Part shown: piece after piece, positions 20,918-25,600 of the stretch
Layout: every line of letters begins with the position of its first letter
How positions within the stretch are numbered: the first letter of the stretch is position 1
Source: JALZCH01 sp036400075
GTDB taxonomy: Bacteria > Acidobacteriota > Blastocatellia > Pyrinomonadales > Pyrinomonadaceae
DNA: 25,600 bases
Assembly: GCA_036400075.1 (NCBI GenBank)
Contig: DASWLV010000202.1
Coordinates: 1-25,600, forward strand
Reading direction: 5' to 3'
Notes under the pieces: generated by a model
Database searches by the model: none
What the model was told of the DNA's origin: nothing
Seen by the model: only the letters and a program-made list of their open reading frames with translations
Position numbers and translations under genes: made by a program

Positions 20918-23857
20918 CTATTGAATAAAAATCTCGTCCGCAAAAATATAAGCGTCGCCGCCCGCGCCGGGATGCCAAGCGGGAATTTTTCCAAAATTAC
21001 GAGCCTTGACGCGTATGAAACGCGCTCGCGTCGGAGCAATCTCGGTTCGATAATCGCGCGCAATGTTTTCCATATTTTCGGGCGCAATATCGGTTTTTAT
21101 CTCAGCTATCGGGCGGAAATTTACGCCGTCGTTCGACGCTTCAAACTCGATTCGTGTCGGCATCCAAATCCACGAGCGCGCAACTTGCAAAAATCCGGCG
21201 CCGAGAGTTTTAATTTCGGTTTCGCGCTGCAAATCAATGATGGCGACGAAATCTTGTCCCTGATAGCCCTGCCACGCTCCGGCTGCAAAATTAGTCGTGC
21301 CGCGAATGCCGTCAATCAACGCTTCGTCGCCTCCGCCCGTGTATTGGCTGCTGTATTTTGAAAAGATTTTAACAGTCGAATCGTTCGGTTTTTTGCGAAT
21401 GACGGCTTCGGTAGCCAAACTTTTCTCGCCGTTTTCACTAATCGCTACCGCTTTAACGATTGTGGTTCGGTCAATCGGAAACGGCTTTTGATATTGCGCG
21501 GATTTCTCATTCGGCTCGCTCCCGTCGGTCGTGAAAAAAATCCGCCATTTCGGCGTGACGGATTTCAGCCGGATTTCGGTTTTGTCTTTGAAAACTCTTT
21601 CTCCGGCTTCGATCAGCGGCACGGCGGCGAAATCCTGTTTGGTTGCCGAAACCGGAAACTCTTGAAACGCAGTTTTTACGGGCGTCTTCGTCATTTCAAA
21701 TTCCAAAATTCCGCCGCGCATTATGTCGTCGTGCGTGATAAATGATTTGTTGTGCGGCTTTCCGTTGAGACGCGCGGATTTGATGTAAAAGTTTTGTTTG
21801 GAAACGGCGGGCGCTTTGATTGTAAATGTTTTGCCGTTTTCGAGATTGATTCGCGCTTCTTTAAAAAGCGGCGTGCCGAAAGCGTAAACCGAGTCAGACG
21901 GATTGATTTGATAAAATCCCAAAGCGCTCAAAACGTACCACGCCGACATTTGCCCGCAATCTTCATTGCCAATTAAACCGTGGGGCGTCGGTTTGTAAAA
22001 TTCGTCCATAATTTTCCGCACGTAAAACTGCGTTTTTTCCGGCGCGCCCGCGTAATCGTAAAGATAAGCGATGTGATGCGAAGGCTCGTTGCCGTGCGCA
22101 TATTGACCGATTAAGCCCGTAATATCGGGCTGTTCGCGCCCGGAAAGTTTTGCGCCAGCGGTAAAAAGCTCGTCGAGCTTTTGGACGAATCGCTCGCGCC
22201 CGCCGTTTAATTCAATAAGACGCGAAACGTCGTGCGGCGCGAAAAACGAATATTGCCAACTATTGGCTTCGGTAAAATGAAACGTGACTTCCTGCGGCTC
22301 GAATGGCTTAACAAAACCGCCGTTTTGCTTCGGTCGCATAAATCCGGTTTCCGCATCGAAAAGATTTTCAAAACTGCGAGCGCGGCGCATATATTTTGCG
22401 TAATCGTCTTTTTTACCCAAAACCCCAGCCATTCGAGCAATACAATAATCGTTGTAAGCGTATTCGAGCGTTTTGGAAACCGATTCGTTTTCGTCTTCCA
22501 TCGAGATATAACCGCGTCGTTTATAGGCTTCGAGACCGAAATGATTTAGCTCGGCGGAATGTTTGGCGGCGGCAAAAGCCTTTTCGTAATCAAAGCCTTT
22601 GATGCCTTTCGCCATCGCATCGGCAATCGCCGAAACGGCGTGATAGCCGATCATCGTATCGGTTTCGTTTGCCGCCAATTCCCAAACCGGCAGACGCCCG
22701 CCTTGCTCGTATTGCGCGAGAAAAGTGCTGATAAAATCTACGGTTCGGCGTTGGTCAATAATCGTGTAAAGCGGATGTGCGGCACGAAATGTGTCCCAGA
22801 GCGAGAAAACGGTGTAATTCGTAAAGCCGTTTGATTGATGAATCTTTTTATCCAAACCGCGAAACCTGCCGTCAACGTCCTGAAAAACATTCGGCGCAAT
22901 CTTCGTGTGATAAAGCGCCGTGTAAAAATTGGTTAATTCGGCTTCCGTACCGCCTGAAACTTCGATTGCCGAAAGCTCTTTTTGCCAAGCGCGTTTCGCG
23001 TCTCGCCGCACGCGGTCAAAATTCCAATCGGGAATTTCGGTTTTTAAATTCTTGCGCGCGCCTTCCAAATCAACTGCCGAAATTCCGACTTTAAGCAGAA
23101 CTTGCTCGCCCGCTTTGGTTTGAAACGGAAAGGCGGCTTGCAGACTTTTGCCTTTTCCGTGCCGATAATTGCTGATTGAAGCTCCGTCCGAAATCACGCC
23201 TTCGATAAAAGGTTTGGAAAATTCTGCGACAAAAAAAACAACTTGATCCTGCGCCCACGATTTCGACCGGCGAAAGCCTTCGACTGTTCGCTCGTTGACA
23301 ATGTAGATTTCCGAATCCAAAACCTCATCGCGCCATTTAAGATCGAGAAAGATTCTCGCTCCGTCGGCTTTCGGAAAAGTGTAGCGATGAAAACCGGCTC
23401 GCGCGGTGGCTGTGATTTCCGCGAAAATGTTATCGTCGTCGAGCTTCACCGAATAATAGCCTGCTTCGGCTTTTTCATTGGCGTGGCTGAATTTTGAAGC
23501 GTAACCGTTTTCATTTTTCTTGCCCGCTTTAGCCATCCACAAAGATTCATTGCCGATAACAGGCATAAAGAGAATGTCGCAGTAATCGGGAATGCCCGTG
23601 CCGCTCAAATGAGTTTGCGAAAAGCCGTAAATTATCGAATCCGAATAATGATAACCGCCGCTGCCATCCCAATCCGCGCCGCGCGTGTCGGGCGAAAGCT
23701 GAACAAATCCGTGCGGAACGGTCGCGCCGGGAAATGTGTGCCCGTGCGCGCCTGTCCCAACGAAAGGATTAACGTAGCGTGTGAAATCTTTTTGTGCTTG
23801 CGCAGCAGCCGCAAAAGCGAATAAGACAAAACAAAGCAGAACCGTAATTTTTCGCAT
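20918..23857 (-). CDS. Exported GH92 alpha-mannosidase with CHB_HEX_C-like and F5/8 C-type domains
   Basis: The ATG at 23857 begins a classic signal peptide (MRKITVLLCFVLFAFAAAAQ) and gives 979 residues. GH92 enzymes are exo-acting, calcium-dependent alpha-mannosidases that trim mannans or N-glycans. Family motifs present are VNPFVGTGAHGHTFPGATVP near 26-45, GNEPSHHIAYLYDYAG with Glu591, GNEDCGQMSAWYVLSALGFY with Glu632, and THDDI near 709-712, where catalytic Asp residues are expected. After the catalytic core come a chitobiase/hexosaminidase C-terminal-like segment (about 767-820, FFTTDGSEP) and a discoidin/F5-8 type carbohydrate-binding domain (about 830-979). The frame is open 34 codons further upstream, but that stretch (TTEDTEK...) is a translated intergenic repeat. 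No other glycan-degrading gene is nearby, so it is not a typical utilisation locus. Confidence 0.95.
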   Translation of the reverse strand: MRKITVLLCFVLFAFAAAAQAQKDFTRYVNPFVGTGAHGHTFPGATVPHGFVQLSPDTRGADWDGSGGYHYSDSIIYGFSQTHLSGTGIPDYCDILFMPVIGNESLWMAKAGKKNENGYASKFSHANEKAEAGYYSVKLDDDNIFAEITATARAGFHRYTFPKADGARIFLDLKWRDEVLDSEIYIVNERTVEGFRRSKSWAQDQVVFFVAEFSKPFIEGVISDGASISNYRHGKGKSLQAAFPFQTKAGEQVLLKVGISAVDLEGARKNLKTEIPDWNFDRVRRDAKRAWQKELSAIEVSGGTEAELTNFYTALYHTKIAPNVFQDVDGRFRGLDKKIHQSNGFTNYTVFSLWDTFRAAHPLYTIIDQRRTVDFISTFLAQYEQGGRLPVWELAANETDTMIGYHAVSAIADAMAKGIKGFDYEKAFAAAKHSAELNHFGLEAYKRRGYISMEDENESVSKTLEYAYNDYCIARMAGVLGKKDDYAKYMRRARSFENLFDAETGFMRPKQNGGFVKPFEPQEVTFHFTEANSWQYSFFAPHDVSRLIELNGGRERFVQKLDELFTAGAKLSGREQPDITGLIGQYAHGNEPSHHIAYLYDYAGAPEKTQFYVRKIMDEFYKPTPHGLIGNEDCGQMSAWYVLSALGFYQINPSDSVYAFGTPLFKEARINLENGKTFTIKAPAVSKQNFYIKSARLNGKPHNKSFITHDDIMRGGILEFEMTKTPVKTAFQEFPVSATKQDFAAVPLIEAGERVFKDKTEIRLKSVTPKWRIFFTTDGSEPNEKSAQYQKPFPIDRTTIVKAVAISENGEKSLATEAVIRKKPNDSTVKIFSKYSSQYTGGGDEALIDGIRGTTNFAAGAWQGYQGQDFVAIIDLQRETEIKTLGAGFLQVARSWIWMPTRIEFEASNDGVNFRPIAEIKTDIAPENMENIARDYRTEIAPTRARFIRVKARNFGKIPAWHPGAGGDAYIFADEIFIQ

Positions 23858-23870
23858 TTTTACAAAAGAT

Positions 23871-23938
23871 TTACCACAGAAAACTCGGAGAAGCACAAAG
23901 GAAAATCTCTGTGACTTCTCTGTGTCCTCTGTGGTGAA
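23871..23938. repeat. Inverted repeat of the CACAGAG family upstream of the mannosidase
   Basis: The left arm TTACCACAGAAAACTCGGAG and the right arm, which reads TTCACCACAGAGGACACAGA on the minus strand, form an imperfect inverted repeat. It is the same family as 10890-11007. It lies between the ATPase stop and the mannosidase start and creates a false N-terminal extension of the latter. Confidence 0.75.
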
Positions 23939-23945
23939 AATCCTT

Positions 23946-24608
23946 CTATTCATCAACAATTCTGCCGTCTCTGAGCCGAATAATTCGCTGAGCTTCGGCG
24001 GCGAGCTGTTCGTCGTGCGTGACGAGAATGAGCGTCGTGCCTTTGGTGCGGTGCAATTCGGTCATCAAATCGAAAATATGCCGCCCGTTTTTGGAATCGA
24101 GATTTCCGGTCGGTTCGTCGGCGAGCAGAATTTTCGGGTTGTTGGCAAAGGCGCGCGCAATGGCGATGCGCTGCTGTTCGCCGCCCGAAAGCTGCGAAGG
24201 ATAATGTGTCGCGCGGTTTTTTAGCTCAACCGATTCGAGCAATTCCCACGCGCGAAATTTGGCGTTTTTCAGTCCGGCAATCTCCATCGGAATCAAGACG
24301 TTTTCAAATGCCGTCAGCGCGGGAATCAAATGAAACGATTGAAAAACGAAACCGATTTTTTCGCCGCGCAAGGCTGCCAGCCCGTCTTCGTTCATACGAG
24401 TAATGTCAGCGCCGTCAATTAAAATTTGTCCTGCCGAAGGAGCGTCGAGTCCGGCGATTAACCCCAAAAGAGTTGATTTGCCGCTCCCGGAAGCGCCGAC
24501 GATTGCGACAAACTGCCCATCCGGGATTTCCAGCGAAAGCGAATGCAAAATCGTCAATGCCTCGTCGCCCGAACACACGGTTTTTTCCACGTTTTTAAGT
24601 TCGATCAT
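23946..24608 (-). CDS. ABC transporter ATP-binding protein, YbbA/LolD type
   Basis: From the ATG at 24608 the protein has 220 residues, the usual size of LolD/YbbA ATPases. It has Walker A GASGSGKST, Q-loop GFVFQSFHLIP, signature LSGGEQQRIAIARA, Walker B LLADEPTGNLD and switch His in LVTHDEQLA. A 21-residue in-frame extension upstream is rejected because it lacks family similarity. The gene is divergent from a TesA-like esterase, 96 bp apart, the same arrangement as ybbA and tesA in E. coli. There a permease gene (ybbP) follows ybbA; here the next gene is the mannosidase, so the permease is missing from this locus. Its substrate is unknown. Confidence 0.93.
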   Translation of the reverse strand: MIELKNVEKTVCSGDEALTILHSLSLEIPDGQFVAIVGASGSGKSTLLGLIAGLDAPSAGQILIDGADITRMNEDGLAALRGEKIGFVFQSFHLIPALTAFENVLIPMEIAGLKNAKFRAWELLESVELKNRATHYPSQLSGGEQQRIAIARAFANNPKILLADEPTGNLDSKNGRHIFDLMTELHRTKGTTLILVTHDEQLAAEAQRIIRLRDGRIVDE

Positions 24609-24704
24609 AAATCTCAAAAATAATAACTTAAATTCACGCGCGGCGAGAAAAGGCGGCGAAAACTGCATCAAAAATTTTGGTTTTTCAGGAGAGTTTTTAG
24701 GAAA

Positions 24705-25403
24705 ATGTTAAAACAAATTGCATTATTTGGTTTGATTTTATTTGGGCTGCTATTAGCGGCGGCTTGCGACGTCGTTCAGCCTGCGAGCAATCCCAAAACG
24801 GCGATGACAAACGCCAACGCGGTTGCGCCCGCGACCGTTACAAATGCGAAAGCGCCGAAAATAATTGCTTTCGGCGACAGCCTGACCATCGGTTTGGGAT
24901 TGACCGAAAAGGAAAGCTACCCGTCTTTATTGCAGGAAAAATTGAAAGCTAACGGCTACGATCACGAAGTCATCAACGCGGGCGTTTCCGGCGACACCAG
25001 CGCAGGCGGTTTGGAGCGAATTGATTGGGCTTTGAATCAGCCGAACGTCGAAATTCTGATTCTCGAACTCGGCGCAAACGATATGCTGCGCGGTCAATCT
25101 GTCGCCAAAATGAAAGAAAATCTGCGCGAAATAATCAAACGCGCGAAAGCCAAAAACGTCAAAGTTCTGTTGTGCGGAATGCTCGCGCCGCCTTCTCTGG
25201 GCGCAGAATACTCGCGCGAATACGCGGCGGCTTTCCGCGATTTGGCGAAAGAAGAAGCGGTCGCGTTTCTCCCGTTTTTCCTTGAAGGCGTCGGCGGCGT
25301 CAAAAATTTAAATCAGGCGGACAGCATTCATCCAAATGCCGAAGGCGCGCGGCGAATTACCGAAACGGTTTACAAATCACTCATGCCGCTACTGAAAAAA
25401 TAA
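24705..25403 (+). CDS. TesA-like SGNH/GDSL esterase, predicted lipoprotein
   Basis: The 232-residue protein starts with a lipoprotein signal (MLKQIALFGLILFGLLLAAA then Cys21), so it is probably lipid-anchored in the periplasm. A Thr/Ala/Asn-rich linker leads to an SGNH hydrolase domain. Its blocks are Ser59 in FGDSLTIGLG, Gly96 in AGVSGDTSAGG, Asn125 in LGANDMLRG, and Asp206/His209 in DSIHPNAEG. This matches E. coli TesA (thioesterase I / lysophospholipase L1 / arylesterase) in motif order and core length. AGGAGAG and AGGA boxes lie just upstream of the ATG. It is divergent from a YbbA-type ATPase gene, conserved gene context for TesA. A terminator follows. Confidence 0.93.
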   Translation: MLKQIALFGLILFGLLLAAACDVVQPASNPKTAMTNANAVAPATVTNAKAPKIIAFGDSLTIGLGLTEKESYPSLLQEKLKANGYDHEVINAGVSGDTSAGGLERIDWALNQPNVEILILELGANDMLRGQSVAKMKENLREIIKRAKAKNVKVLLCGMLAPPSLGAEYSREYAAAFRDLAKEEAVAFLPFFLEGVGGVKNLNQADSIHPNAEGARRITETVYKSLMPLLKK

Positions 25404-25425
25404 AAACGAAATTACAACAAAATTT

Positions 25426-25471
25426 AAAAGACGGATTGATTTGCTTTTAAAACTTTTCAATCCGTCTTTTT
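25426..25471 (+). terminator. Rho-independent terminator after the TesA-like gene
   Basis: A 14-bp stem (AAAAGACGGATTGA at 25426-25439 with its complement at 25457-25470) has a 17-base loop and a T-run. It lies 22 bp after the stop codon. Confidence 0.88.
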
Positions 25472-25571
25472 GTGTTTGATCGTATTTTGGTTGGGATAAA
25501 AATATTGAGTTTCATGAATACATTAGCTATTCTGCGATTAAATTTTCATTTTACGAGCAAGGGGTTAGGTT

Positions 25572-25600
25572 ATGAATTTGACAGGAAAAGTTGTGATGAT
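25572..25600 (+). CDS. Start of a probable SDR-family dehydrogenase (cut by window edge)
   Basis: Only ten residues are visible: MNLTGKVVMI. This is the usual beginning of short-chain dehydrogenase/reductases, where a short strand GKVVxITG leads into the NAD(P)-binding Gly motif. An AAGGGG box lies about 10 bp upstream of the ATG. The family call rests on the N-terminus alone and needs the following sequence. Confidence 0.5.

Noticed and set aside
23858..23959. Longer N-terminus for the GH92 mannosidase
   Set aside because: The extra 34 residues are a translation of the CACAGAG-type repeat, and a proper signal peptide begins at the internal ATG at 23857.

Overview
The window looks like chromosomal DNA from an Acidobacteriota bacterium, probably class Blastocatellia near Pyrinomonadaceae. 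That is inference from gene content: an ECF-like sigma factor fused by overlap to a Ser/Thr kinase with TolB and TPR domains, LolD/MacB-type ABC genes, an S1/P1 nuclease, a GH92 mannosidase, and many intergenic inverted repeats. No rRNA, tRNA, CRISPR array, transposase or phage gene was seen.

Layout. 1-2.6 kb (+): a MacA-like periplasmic adaptor and its ABC ATPase; a permease is not present here and may lie left of the window. 2.6-4.2 kb (+): a polytopic membrane protein and an alpha/beta hydrolase, probably one operon. 4.2-4.8 kb: non-coding, with three inverted repeats. 4.8-5.2 kb (-): a small membrane/coiled-coil protein of unknown role. 5.4-8.6 kb (+): the sigma factor and TPR kinase. 8.6-10.5 kb (-): a class III lanthipeptide synthetase-like enzyme with lyase and kinase regions but no cyclase, directly downstream of a 120-residue peptide that looks like its RiPP precursor. 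10.5-11.0 kb: non-coding, with a perfect 33-bp inverted repeat. 11.0-14.7 kb: secreted S1/P1 nuclease, zinc-ribbon membrane protein, small coiled-coil protein, and an exported protein with 29-residue repeats. 14.9-20.3 kb (-): a compact protein-quality-control block (CBS protein, Hsp20, a small propeptide-like protein, a subtilisin-family protease, Lon). 20.4-20.8 kb (+): Rieske ferredoxin. 20.9-23.9 kb (-): exported GH92 alpha-mannosidase with two C-terminal accessory domains. 23.9-25.4 kb: a YbbA/LolD-like ATPase divergent from a TesA-like lipoprotein esterase, the arrangement of E. coli ybbA/tesA. The right edge holds the first codons of a probable SDR dehydrogenase.

The most interesting part is 4.8-10.6 kb. 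The cyclase-less LanKC-like enzyme and the Ser-Gly-rich peptide suggest a RiPP pathway that would make dehydroamino-acid or phosphorylated products rather than classical lanthionine rings made by a fused cyclase. A related element of about 65 bp lies upstream of the precursor (10540-10600) and again between the small membrane gene and the sigma factor (5331-5402), in the same orientation, linking the two ends of this block. The second notable point is that the small gene ahead of the subtilase resembles that protease's own prodomain, suggesting a separately encoded inhibitor or folding chaperone.
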